Assembly (NCBI GenBank): GCA_963755705.1
Contig: CAVWKW010000003.1
Location: 248,001 to 312,000 of the forward strand
DNA: 64,000 nucleotides
Direction: 5' to 3'
Source: JBARDN01 sp963755705
GTDB taxonomy: Bacteria > Desulfobacterota > Binatia > Binatales > Binataceae
Part shown: positions 26,994 to 35,382 of the stretch, in pieces
Numbering within the stretch: position 1 is the first letter of the stretch
Layout: each line of letters starts with the position of its first letter
Program-made: the position numbers and the translations under genes
The notes under the pieces: generated by a model
Database searches by the model: none
Told to the model about the DNA's origin: nothing
Seen by the model: the letters and a program-made list of their open reading frames with translations, nothing else

Positions 26994-28823
26994 CTAGTAC
27001 TGCGACAGCTCCTCTTCCATCAATTGGCGATGGAACAGCTCGGCATAGGTTCCGCGCCGTGCCATCAGCTCCGCATGAGTTCCGCGCTCGGCAATCGCGC
27101 CATCTTCGAGCACGATAATCTCGTCGGCGTCGCGCACGGTCGAGGCGCGATGCGCCACCACGATCGTGGTGCGTCCGACAACGCTCTCCTCGAGGCTATG
27201 GAGGACGGATTTCTCGGTCTCGGTGTCCACGCTCGAGAGCGCGTCGTCCAGCACTACGACGCCGGGCCGATAGGTGAGCAACCTTGCGATCGTGGTGCGC
27301 TGCTTCTGTCCGCCCGACAGCGCCATCCCGCGTTCGCCGACGATCGTTTCGAGTCCATGCGGCAGGGTCGCGATGTCGGGCTCGAGTCCCGCAATCCGCG
27401 CGGCCTCGAGAATTTCCGCGGCGGTCGCGTCAGGGCGCCCGAACGCGATATTGCGCGCCATCGTGTCGGTAAACAGAACCGGCTCCTGCGGCACGACGCC
27501 GAGCGTCTTGCGCAGCGAGTGCAGCGGAATTTCGCGGATATCTTTTCCGTCGAGCAGGATCCGGCCGCTGGTCGGCTCGAACTGCCGCGTCAGCAGCTTG
27601 ACCATCGTGGATTTCCCCGATCCGGTGCGCCCGACGATCGCGAGCTTGCCGCCCGCTGGAACCGTTACCGACACGTCTTTGAGCGCGTAATCGTAATGGT
27701 GACCGTTGGAGCTGGAGCCGTTGGATTCGGCGACTGCGCCCTCGATCTGATCGCGCAGAAAATAGCTGAACGAAACGTGGTCCCACTGGATCGCGCCGCG
27801 CACTTCGAGCCGCACGCCACCGTCGTCGAGCTCGCCCGGCTGCGGCGGCGCCGAGAATACCTCGTTGAGGCGTCCCATCGCCGCTTTCGCGCGCTGATAG
27901 ATCGAGATCATCCAGCCGAGCGAAGTGACCGGCCACGCCAGACGCCCGAGGTATCCCATGAACGCGACCAGGTCGCCGATCTGCAGCGTTCCACTCCTGA
28001 CCAGCGAACCGCCGTAGATCAGCACCACCATCACCGCGAACGCCGAGGTCCCGCGGATCATGGGAAACATCGCACCGCGCAGGCGCGCCAGCGCAAGTCC
28101 GAGTTCGTTGTATTCGTCGTTGGATTTGCGGAAGAGGGCGGCTTCGTGATCCTCCAGCGCGTAGGCTTTGACCACGTGGATTCCGGCCAGGCTTTCCTGC
28201 ACCTTCGATTCGATTCCGCCAAGCCCCTGCTGCACGCGAAGATTACGCACCATCAGCGAGCGCGACAGCCGCTTGATCCCGATCATCAGCAGGATATACG
28301 GCGCGATCACCGCGATCGTCAGGCGCGTGCTCACTGCCAGCATGAAGGTCAGCGCGAAGAACGTGGTCGCGGGCGCGTCGGCGAACGTCACCACGCCCAT
28401 CCCGACCATCATCCGCACGGCGGTGAGATCGTTGACCAGGCGCGACATCAAGTCGCCGATCTTGTGGCGATCATAGAACACCGGGCCGAGATGCGTCAGA
28501 TGCACGAATAGGTCGTTGCGCAGGTCGTACTCGATATCGCGCCCGGTGTTGAAAATCGTAAACCGCGACAGCCACCGCGCGGTCCCGCCGATGAGCGCAA
28601 CGATGCAAAGCATCAGCACGATTCGCCCGAGCGTCTCCTGCGCGGGCAGGCCGAGCCGCGCAAGCGTGCCAAAGGTCATCGCATGATGGAACTGGATCGA
28701 CTTGATTGCGGCGCCGCTCAAATAGGCCACGGTCATCCCGCACGCGGAAGCGACCAGCGTGCAGAGCATCCCGAAGCCGTACCAGGCCGAGTAGCGGCGG
28801 ACGTAAAGCAGAAGGCGTTTCAT
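26994..28823 (-). CDS. ABC exporter subunit with degenerate Walker B
   Basis: This second half-transporter has 609 residues with the same layout. Walker A is GRTGSGKSTMVKLL, the signature LSGGQKQRT is canonical, but Walker B reads VVLDDALSSVD, with Asp where the catalytic Glu should be. That is the hallmark of the degenerate site of heterodimeric exporters. A serine/asparagine/histidine-rich insert (near residue 375, AVAESNGSSSNGHH) precedes the ATPase core. It is first of a minus-strand ABC-ABC-aminopeptidase run. Confidence 0.93.
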   Translation of the reverse strand: MKRLLLYVRRYSAWYGFGMLCTLVASACGMTVAYLSGAAIKSIQFHHAMTFGTLARLGLPAQETLGRIVLMLCIVALIGGTARWLSRFTIFNTGRDIEYDLRNDLFVHLTHLGPVFYDRHKIGDLMSRLVNDLTAVRMMVGMGVVTFADAPATTFFALTFMLAVSTRLTIAVIAPYILLMIGIKRLSRSLMVRNLRVQQGLGGIESKVQESLAGIHVVKAYALEDHEAALFRKSNDEYNELGLALARLRGAMFPMIRGTSAFAVMVVLIYGGSLVRSGTLQIGDLVAFMGYLGRLAWPVTSLGWMISIYQRAKAAMGRLNEVFSAPPQPGELDDGGVRLEVRGAIQWDHVSFSYFLRDQIEGAVAESNGSSSNGHHYDYALKDVSVTVPAGGKLAIVGRTGSGKSTMVKLLTRQFEPTSGRILLDGKDIREIPLHSLRKTLGVVPQEPVLFTDTMARNIAFGRPDATAAEILEAARIAGLEPDIATLPHGLETIVGERGMALSGGQKQRTTIARLLTYRPGVVVLDDALSSVDTETEKSVLHSLEESVVGRTTIVVAHRASTVRDADEIIVLEDGAIAERGTHAELMARRGTYAELFHRQLMEEELSQY

Positions 28824-28947
28824 GGAGCCGTGCCTAACTTATCAGGATCGTGGCCCGAAAGAAGTGACCGCCGCTGTCGGTTCCGGTCATCGCGGTGATT
28901 TTGGCGATGATTTTGCGGTCTGCGCCCTCATCCGCGCGTCCCACGTT

Positions 28948-29709
28948 TCACCGCGGGTGGCTGTCGTGGATTCGGCGCTCGTACATCTTCGCGTACTTGA
29001 GGAATACGTAAAATGCCGCCGTCATCGCGGCGTACAGGCCGCGGCCGCCGTCGCGGAAACCGCCGCGCAGAATATAAAAATTGAAGAATCGCCAGATCGG
29101 ATTCGCAATCATCTTGATCGGCGTGAACGCGGTCGGCTGATGCTCGAGCGCGGCACGAGTGCTGAAACGGTTGATCGTCGCAACATGGTCGGCGACGTCG
29201 CGATAGCTGAAATGCAGAATCGGCGCGGCGAGCTTGCCGACCTCGCCCTCGACGACGACCTTGTCGTGGGGGTCCCGTCCGCCAATATGGCTGCGCTTGC
29301 GCCGGAACAACCGCACGGGTGTGTCGGGATAAATTCCGTGCGGATAATAGTGATCAAGATGGTACAAAATCCGCCGGATGCGGTAGCCGTCCTTCGGCGC
29401 GGGCTGCGCGATGGTGCGCAGAATCTCCTCACCCAGATCGTGGGTCGCCTGCTCGTCGGCGTCCATCAGCAGGACCCAGTCGCCGGTCGCCCGGTCCAGC
29501 GCCATCTGCTTCTGCATCACATAGTTCGTGAACTCGTGCTGAAAGACCTGAGCGCCGGCGGCCCGCGCGATCTCGACCGTGCGGTCGTCGGAAAAAGAAT
29601 CGACAACAATCTTCTCCGCGCAGAACCATGCGCTTGCAAGGCACTGACCAATGAGCGCCTGCTCGTTCCTCGCGATCGTGATGAGCGAGATTTTGGGTGA
29701 GTCGCCCAT
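28948..29709 (-). CDS. Family 2 glycosyltransferase (WaaE/KdtX-like)
   Basis: The GT-A enzyme has 253 residues. The N-terminal ISLITIARNEQALIGQCL, the VDSFSDDRTVEIAR block, and the DxD-type metal site WVLLMDADEQ near residue 85 are present. The YPDTPVRLFRRKRSHIGG block and the C-terminal ILRGGFRDGGRGLY resemble LPS core glucosyl/heptosyl transferases such as WaaE. It probably acts at the inner membrane on lipid-A core. The ATG at 29709 lies 8 bases after the mrp stop codon; the longer frame upstream is the mrp gene in another frame. Confidence 0.86.
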   Translation of the reverse strand: MGDSPKISLITIARNEQALIGQCLASAWFCAEKIVVDSFSDDRTVEIARAAGAQVFQHEFTNYVMQKQMALDRATGDWVLLMDADEQATHDLGEEILRTIAQPAPKDGYRIRRILYHLDHYYPHGIYPDTPVRLFRRKRSHIGGRDPHDKVVVEGEVGKLAAPILHFSYRDVADHVATINRFSTRAALEHQPTAFTPIKMIANPIWRFFNFYILRGGFRDGGRGLYAAMTAAFYVFLKYAKMYERRIHDSHPR

Positions 29710-29717
29710 GCGTAGCG

Positions 29718-30773
29718 TCAGTTGCGCGCCGTGTCGATGCTCGCGATCACTTTCGCAGCGATTTCCTTGAACGCGGCGGAGATCGCGTGGCCCGGATTCA
29801 CCGCGACGATCGGGCTCGCCGTATCTCCGCCCTCGCGCAGCTCGCGAGTTATCGGAATCTCGCCCAGAAACGGTACCCCCAGCTCGGCCGCATAGCGCGC
29901 TCCGCCGCCATGGGAAAAAATCTCGTGGCGCTTGCCGCACTTGCGGCACAGGTAATAGCTCATGTTCTCGACCACGCCGAGCACCGGAACATTCACCTCG
30001 CGAAACATCTCGACTCCGCGCTTCACGTCAACCAGCGCGATCGCCTGTGGCGTCGTAACGACCACCCCGCCGTCGAGCTCGACCCGCTGCGTGATTGTCA
30101 ATTGGGCGTCGCCGGTGCCAGGAGGTAAATCCAGCACCAGGCAATCGAGCTCGCCCCATTCGACGTTGAACAGAAATTCGGTCTCGAGCTTGGTGACCAT
30201 CGGCCCGCGCCAGATAACGGCGGTCTCGTCGTTGATGAACAACGCCATCGAGACGTAGCGGATGCCGAAACGCTCAAGCGGAATGATTCGCCGCTCTGGG
30301 GTCAAAGTGACCGCCTTCTCGGCTCCCACCATCATCGCGATCGACGGTCCGTACACGTCGGCGTCCATAAGCCCGACGCGCCATCCGAGCGCGCGCATCG
30401 CGAGCGCCAGATTCACCGCGACGGTGGACTTGCCGACTCCGCCCTTGCCGCTGGCGACTGCGACGATATGCGCTACCCCCGGGATACTGCGGCGCGCCAT
30501 CGTTTGCTGCGGCCGCGCCTTGGCCTCAGGAGCAGGTTGTTCGAGCCGCACTTGAACCGCAGGCACGCCTGGCATCGCGGCGATCACGCGCTTGACCTCT
30601 TCGGCGATTTGACTGACGACCTCGGGTTTCGCCGACGGCGCCGCGACTACGACCGTGACGCTGGCGGAGGCGACCTCGATATCCTTGATGATCCCGAACG
30701 ACACGATATCGCGCGTGAAGCCGGGGTATTTGACTTTTTTTAATTCGGCGAGAATCTCGTTGGGACTGGGCAT
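29718..30773 (-). CDS. mrp: Mrp/ApbC/NBP35 Fe-S cluster carrier ATPase
   Basis: The 351-residue protein begins with a MIP18/DUF59 domain (residues 1-80). This is followed by a ParA-like ATPase with the deviant Walker A GKGGVGKSTVAVNLA near residue 108, and by DLPPGTGDAQLT. The Cys pair LCRKCGKRHEIF near residue 280 binds the bridging cluster. Such proteins hold and transfer 4Fe-4S clusters. The glycosyltransferase gene follows immediately. Confidence 0.94.
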   Translation of the reverse strand: MPSPNEILAELKKVKYPGFTRDIVSFGIIKDIEVASASVTVVVAAPSAKPEVVSQIAEEVKRVIAAMPGVPAVQVRLEQPAPEAKARPQQTMARRSIPGVAHIVAVASGKGGVGKSTVAVNLALAMRALGWRVGLMDADVYGPSIAMMVGAEKAVTLTPERRIIPLERFGIRYVSMALFINDETAVIWRGPMVTKLETEFLFNVEWGELDCLVLDLPPGTGDAQLTITQRVELDGGVVVTTPQAIALVDVKRGVEMFREVNVPVLGVVENMSYYLCRKCGKRHEIFSHGGGARYAAELGVPFLGEIPITRELREGGDTASPIVAVNPGHAISAAFKEIAAKVIASIDTARN

Positions 30774-30898
30774 CTGGATGCGCTCTCGGCGCGAGGCTTG
30801 GGGCTCTGGTGACGGCCGATACTAAATTCGATCAGTCATGTTATCATTCCCCGGTATTCGCCGCGACAATCGCGGCCCGCGCGGTTTGGAGTGAGAAG

Positions 30899-32809
30899 GT
30901 GAGCGCAGATCGAGAATCTAAAACGCAATTCCCGCGAATCGTAGTTTCGAACGGCGCGCTCGATACTCCCGAGTCGCGGGTCACGGCGACTGCCGCCGGC
31001 GAAATCGCGACGGGGCTCGCCGCGATGCTCTCGCGTCCGGTGGATGTCAGGCACGATGCCGCGCTCGGCTCCAATCGCATGCGAATCGAGCTGGACGCGC
31101 ATCGCGGCGGCGAGCTCGCGGATCCATTCGCCGGCGATACGCTTGCCGGAGACTCCTTCGCGATCGCGCGTGCGGATAATGCCGCGATCGCGCTCGGCGC
31201 GGGCAGCGCGCGTGGACTGATTCACGCGTCGGCCGATCTGCTCGAGCATCTGGGCGCGTGCTTCGCACCGGGCGCGAGCGCTCTGTATCCGCGAATCGAC
31301 GCGGACGCGCTCCGCGCGATCGCGCCGTATCGGATCACGCCGTCGTTTTCGCGCCGCGCATTCGTCTCCGACATCATGACCTGGAACTACGGCTTCGCCG
31401 ATCGGCTTGAGCTGCATCTGCGCCACGACCGCGAGTTCGTCCCATGGCTCGGGCGGCGGGGGGCCAATGCTTTTTCGTATATCCGGCACGCGCACGATAC
31501 CCGTCTCAAAATTGACGAGATCCAGCCGCTGTTTGAGGATTACGGAATCGCGCAGGAGTACGGCGGCCACGTCCTGCAGATTTTGCTCCCACGCGAGCGG
31601 TTCCAGACCGATCCGGCAATGTTTCCGGCCGGCGATGACGGAACCAGAATGGCGCGCGGGAACCTGTGTGTCTCGAATCCCGCCGCGCTCGAACTGGTGC
31701 GCGAAGGCGCGCTCAAATACGTCGGCGATTATCCGGAGAACCAGCTCTTGCACATCTGGGGCGCTGACGTCTGGAAGGGCGCGTGGTGCCGATGCGGCAA
31801 ATGCCGCGAGCTTGGGCCGCAGTTGCAATATATGGACGTCGTGAATGCTATCGCCGAGTCGCTCGCCGGGCGCGGAGCCGGCGCTCCGCCGGTTGCGTAC
31901 CTCGCGTACCACGACACGCTCGAGCCGCATCCGGGCCTGCGTCCTCTGCCGAACGTGTGGTTCGAATGGGCGCCTCGTGAGCGATGCTACTCGCACGCGA
32001 TCGACGATCCCGCTTGCGAAATCAATCCGCCGTTTCTCGAATCGCTCAAGCGCTACCTCGAAATCTTCGACGGACGCGCGCATATCTTCGAGTATTACGC
32101 CGACGCGATATTGTTCGGCGGACTCGCCTTCGCGACTCCCGGCGTCGTAGCGCGCGATCTGCGCGCCTATCACGCGCTTGGAGTCACCAGTATCTCGTGC
32201 CTGACCTTTGGCGCGTTCAGCACGCTCGCCTATCCGGTCAATCTCGAGGCGTTCGTGCGATCCGCCCGCGATGTTGCATCGGAGCCCGCCGCCGCGATTT
32301 CCGACACCGCCCTGGGGAGGCATCCGCGATGCGCCCCTGCGCTCGAAGCTGCGTATCGCGCGGTTGAGCGCGCGTCGGTCCTGTCGCTCGACTTTTCCGA
32401 TGTGATGCGTCCGCAGATGTCCGCGGAAAAAGGCCGCCGCAAACGCGTCGAGCTGAAAAACGCCGCGCGCGCATTTCAGGATGCGATTGCCGCTGCCGAA
32501 TCGATCTCCCGTGCCGGTGGAAATCCGCTGGCACGCGCGGAGCAGCAGCTATGGACCTATAGTGGAGACGTGCTCGATGGGCTCTCGGCCTATCTTGCGG
32601 CAAAGGAACAGACCGGCACCGAACGAATCAAGATGGGTGACGCCGCGATCGCGCAAATCGCCGCCGCAATCCAGCACGTTCGCGAAATCGATCTCGAGAT
32701 CAAAGGAACCTGGGGCGCGTACGACCTCGAATGGATTCGCGAGCTGTGGATCGCCGCATTGAAGCGCGGACTCGAGGAGAAGGCGCACGCGCACGAGGAG
32801 ATCTTCTGA
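30899..32809 (+). CDS. DUF4838 domain protein
   Basis: The product has 636 residues from a GTG with GGAG 7 bases upstream; the frame opens at 30809 but has no better start. The N-terminal 130 residues resemble the small domain that precedes alpha-glucuronidase-like barrels. The central region matches DUF4838: CVSNPAALELVREGALKYV, then WCRCGKCRELGPQLQY with three Cys. There is no signal peptide, so it is cytoplasmic. The C-terminal 150 residues are helical. The family is thought to be related to glycoside hydrolases, but no activity is known. It overlaps the following acyl-CoA dehydrogenase by one base (TGATG), so the two are translationally coupled. Confidence 0.82.
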   Translation: MSADRESKTQFPRIVVSNGALDTPESRVTATAAGEIATGLAAMLSRPVDVRHDAALGSNRMRIELDAHRGGELADPFAGDTLAGDSFAIARADNAAIALGAGSARGLIHASADLLEHLGACFAPGASALYPRIDADALRAIAPYRITPSFSRRAFVSDIMTWNYGFADRLELHLRHDREFVPWLGRRGANAFSYIRHAHDTRLKIDEIQPLFEDYGIAQEYGGHVLQILLPRERFQTDPAMFPAGDDGTRMARGNLCVSNPAALELVREGALKYVGDYPENQLLHIWGADVWKGAWCRCGKCRELGPQLQYMDVVNAIAESLAGRGAGAPPVAYLAYHDTLEPHPGLRPLPNVWFEWAPRERCYSHAIDDPACEINPPFLESLKRYLEIFDGRAHIFEYYADAILFGGLAFATPGVVARDLRAYHALGVTSISCLTFGAFSTLAYPVNLEAFVRSARDVASEPAAAISDTALGRHPRCAPALEAAYRAVERASVLSLDFSDVMRPQMSAEKGRRKRVELKNAARAFQDAIAAAESISRAGGNPLARAEQQLWTYSGDVLDGLSAYLAAKEQTGTERIKMGDAAIAQIAAAIQHVREIDLEIKGTWGAYDLEWIRELWIAALKRGLEEKAHAHEEIF

Positions 32810-33969
32810 TGGACAGCAGTGGCTATCAAATTCCCGAAGAGCTTGCGGCTCTGCGCGATCAGGTCCGCCGCATCATCCGCGACGAGATTATCCCGATCGA
32901 GGCTAAAGGCGACCCCGACGCGGCGGAAATCCCCGAAGACGACTACTGGCGAATCGCGAAGAAGGTTCAGGCCGCCGGGATGTGGTGTATGGGGGCGCCC
33001 AAAGAATACGGCGGCCAGGGACTCGACACGTTCCAGATGTGCGTGCTGACCGAGGAGATGGCGCAGCATCGCATGGGCCTGTACAACCCGGGCGCGGGAG
33101 TTTTCGGGCGCACGCCGCCGCCAGTCATCTGGGCGGGAAATAAAGATCAGATCGAAAAATATGCCGGCGGATCGATCAAGAACGCGTGGCACACCTTCTA
33201 TGCGGTGACCGAACCTTCCGGCGGCTCCGATCCCGCAGGCGCGATCCAGTGCCGCGCCGTGCGCAAAGGCGATACCTACGTTATCAACGGCACCAAGATC
33301 TTTATCTCGCACGCGCACGAGGCCGAGTGGGGAGTCGTATTCACCCGCACCGATCCCAAGGCGGGTCGCGAGGGAATTACCGCGTTCATAATCAAGAAGG
33401 GCCAGCCGGGATTCACCGCGCGGCCGATCCGCACGCTGCGCACTTCTGCGATTCCCAACGAAGTCTCGTTCGAAGATTGCGTGGTGCCGGTCGAGCAGCG
33501 CCTGGGCGAGGAGGGCAAAGGCCTGAGCCTCGCGTTGGGGCTGCTGACGCGCCTGCGCTTTCCCTATTCGGCGTGCAATATCGGAGTTGGAGTCGCGGCG
33601 CTTAAAATGGCGATCGAGCATTCCAAGACGCGCAGCACCTTCGGCGAATTGCTTTCGAAGCGGCAGGCGATCCAGTGGATGCTCGCCGATTCGGAGGTCG
33701 AGTTGCGCGCGGCACGCTGGCTCACCTGGGACGGTGCGTGGAAGGCCGGCCGTGGCGAAGACTTCCGCACCGAGGCATCGATCGCGAAGCTCTATTCGAG
33801 CGAGGTGCTGGGACGCGTGATCGATCGCGCGGTGCAGATTCACGGCGGTTACGGGGTGAGCAAGGAATTTCCGCTCGAACGATGGTACCGCGAGGCGCGC
33901 ATCCGGCGTATCGGCGAAGGTCCGTCCGAGGTCCATCGGATGGTAATCGCGCGCACGCTGCTCCGTTAG
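32809..33969 (+). CDS. Acyl-CoA dehydrogenase
   Basis: The 386-residue flavoprotein oxidises acyl-CoA to enoyl-CoA, passing electrons to ETF. The FAD/substrate block FYAVTEPSGGSDPAGAI is near residue 125, and the helix block with IHGGYGVSKEFPLERWYR and RIGEGPSEVHRMVIAR closes the protein. The Glu of GEGPSE is the expected catalytic base. The start overlaps the DUF4838 stop and has GAGGAG 8 bases upstream. A CoA-transferase gene follows. Confidence 0.93.
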   Translation: MDSSGYQIPEELAALRDQVRRIIRDEIIPIEAKGDPDAAEIPEDDYWRIAKKVQAAGMWCMGAPKEYGGQGLDTFQMCVLTEEMAQHRMGLYNPGAGVFGRTPPPVIWAGNKDQIEKYAGGSIKNAWHTFYAVTEPSGGSDPAGAIQCRAVRKGDTYVINGTKIFISHAHEAEWGVVFTRTDPKAGREGITAFIIKKGQPGFTARPIRTLRTSAIPNEVSFEDCVVPVEQRLGEEGKGLSLALGLLTRLRFPYSACNIGVGVAALKMAIEHSKTRSTFGELLSKRQAIQWMLADSEVELRAARWLTWDGAWKAGRGEDFRTEASIAKLYSSEVLGRVIDRAVQIHGGYGVSKEFPLERWYREARIRRIGEGPSEVHRMVIARTLLR

Positions 33970-33980
33970 GACGCATTCAA

Positions 33981-35180
33981 ATGGCAGCTATGGACAAGAC
34001 TCTTCCGCTCGAAGGAATTCGCGTGATCGATTTCGGCCAGGTGTACGCCGCGCCGTACTGCACGATGCAACTCGCCTACCTGGGCGCCAGTGTGATCAAG
34101 ATCGAGCCGCCCACGACCGGCGAGGTTCTGCGCCGGCCCGATTCTCCCGGCGGCGTCGGCTACTCGTTCCTGATGCTCAATGCGCAGAAGAAATCCGTCA
34201 CGCTCAACCTAAAGAAGAAGCGCGCACAGGAAATCGCGCTCGAACTTCTCGAAGACGCCGACGTGCTGGTGGAAAACTATCTCGACGGGGTGATGGCGTC
34301 GTTCGGTCTCGGATACGAACAGATCAAGGATCGCTGTCCGCATCTGATCTACGCCTCGGGAAAAGGCTACGGCTCGGACAGCCGATGGGCGAAGCTCGGC
34401 TCGATGGACAATACGATTCAGGCGTCCTCCGGATTCATCAGCATCACCGGATTCCCCGATGCCAAAGTCAAAACCTCGGCGACTCTTATCGACATGGGCA
34501 CCGGCAGCCATCTGGTGAGCGGAATTCTGGCGGCGCTAATCCAGCGCGGCAAAACCGGACACGGACAGAAGGTGGAAGTTGCGATGCTCGATGTCGCGAT
34601 TCCCGCTCTGATGAGCGCGACCGCGCCCGCTTTGCAGGGGATGAAGTTCAAGCGCCTGGGGAATCGTCATTGGGGTGCCTGTCCCACCAACATCTATCCT
34701 ACCAGCGATAGCGAGATTCTGATCTTCTGCCTGACCGAGGCGCATTGGCGCACCATCGCAAAGCTGATGGGTCACGAGGATCTGCTCGCCGATCCGCGCT
34801 ATGCAAATCACGGCAGCCGGTTGCGAATTGCTGACGAGGTGGATGGCCTGGTTGCTCAATGGACCGCGAAGCACGAACGCGACGCGCTGATCACGATGCT
34901 GATCGAGGCGGGAGTGCCTTGCGCTCCCGTACGCAACGTTGAGGAAGTGATCGCTGATCCTGAAACCGCGATGCGCGGGATGCTGGTTGATAGCAACTAC
35001 CCGACCCGCGGCGCTATTCGCGTCTCAGGTTCGCCGGTGAAACTCTCCGCTGCTCCTCAACCCACCAGCGATAGCTTGCGCCGACCGCCCCAACTTGGGG
35101 AGCACACGGCGGAGGTGCTCGAGTCGATAGGCATCAATGCGCAAGAGCTAGAGAAATTGCGTGCGGCCGGAGTGATCTGA
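33981..35180 (+). CDS. Family III CoA-transferase (CaiB/BaiF type)
   Basis: The 399-residue enzyme moves CoA between acyl-CoA and a free acid, probably activating an acid for the neighbouring dehydrogenase. The N-terminal LPLEGIRVIDFGQVYAAPYC, the YLGASVIKIEPP block, and the catalytic-Asp region TLIDMGTGSHL are diagnostic. ATG 33981 or 33990 are both plausible starts; the frame also extends upstream inside the dehydrogenase gene. It is the last gene of the DUF4838-dehydrogenase-transferase set. Confidence 0.93.
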   Translation: MAAMDKTLPLEGIRVIDFGQVYAAPYCTMQLAYLGASVIKIEPPTTGEVLRRPDSPGGVGYSFLMLNAQKKSVTLNLKKKRAQEIALELLEDADVLVENYLDGVMASFGLGYEQIKDRCPHLIYASGKGYGSDSRWAKLGSMDNTIQASSGFISITGFPDAKVKTSATLIDMGTGSHLVSGILAALIQRGKTGHGQKVEVAMLDVAIPALMSATAPALQGMKFKRLGNRHWGACPTNIYPTSDSEILIFCLTEAHWRTIAKLMGHEDLLADPRYANHGSRLRIADEVDGLVAQWTAKHERDALITMLIEAGVPCAPVRNVEEVIADPETAMRGMLVDSNYPTRGAIRVSGSPVKLSAAPQPTSDSLRRPPQLGEHTAEVLESIGINAQELEKLRAAGVI

Positions 35181-35382
35181 TCCTTTGCCGGATCCATTCG
35201 CCATTAGTGCGACTATCCTTTCTGCGCTCGTCAATTCTCAGCGTAGTTTGTCAATCTCGATTTAGGACATGTAGTCTGACCGTCGATCAAATTTTACCCG
35301 ATCCTGCTATAGCATGCTGTCAACAAGCATAGCTCTTTGTGGATTTCTGGTCTCGGCCATGATTTTGCTGTAGATAATAGGC
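35181..35382 (+). promoter_or_regulatory. Intergenic region with extended -10 before the P-loop ATPase
   Basis: This 202-base, relatively AT-rich region has no gene. TGCTATAGC at 35305-35313 is an extended -10 candidate, about 70 bases before the ATPase ATG. A clear -35 is not seen. Confidence 0.35.

Noticed and set aside
25244..27118. 624-codon open frame antisense to the ABC transporter genes
   Set aside because: It lies opposite a clear ABC exporter and its product is Arg/His/Asp-rich with no domain, as expected for a GC-rich antisense frame.
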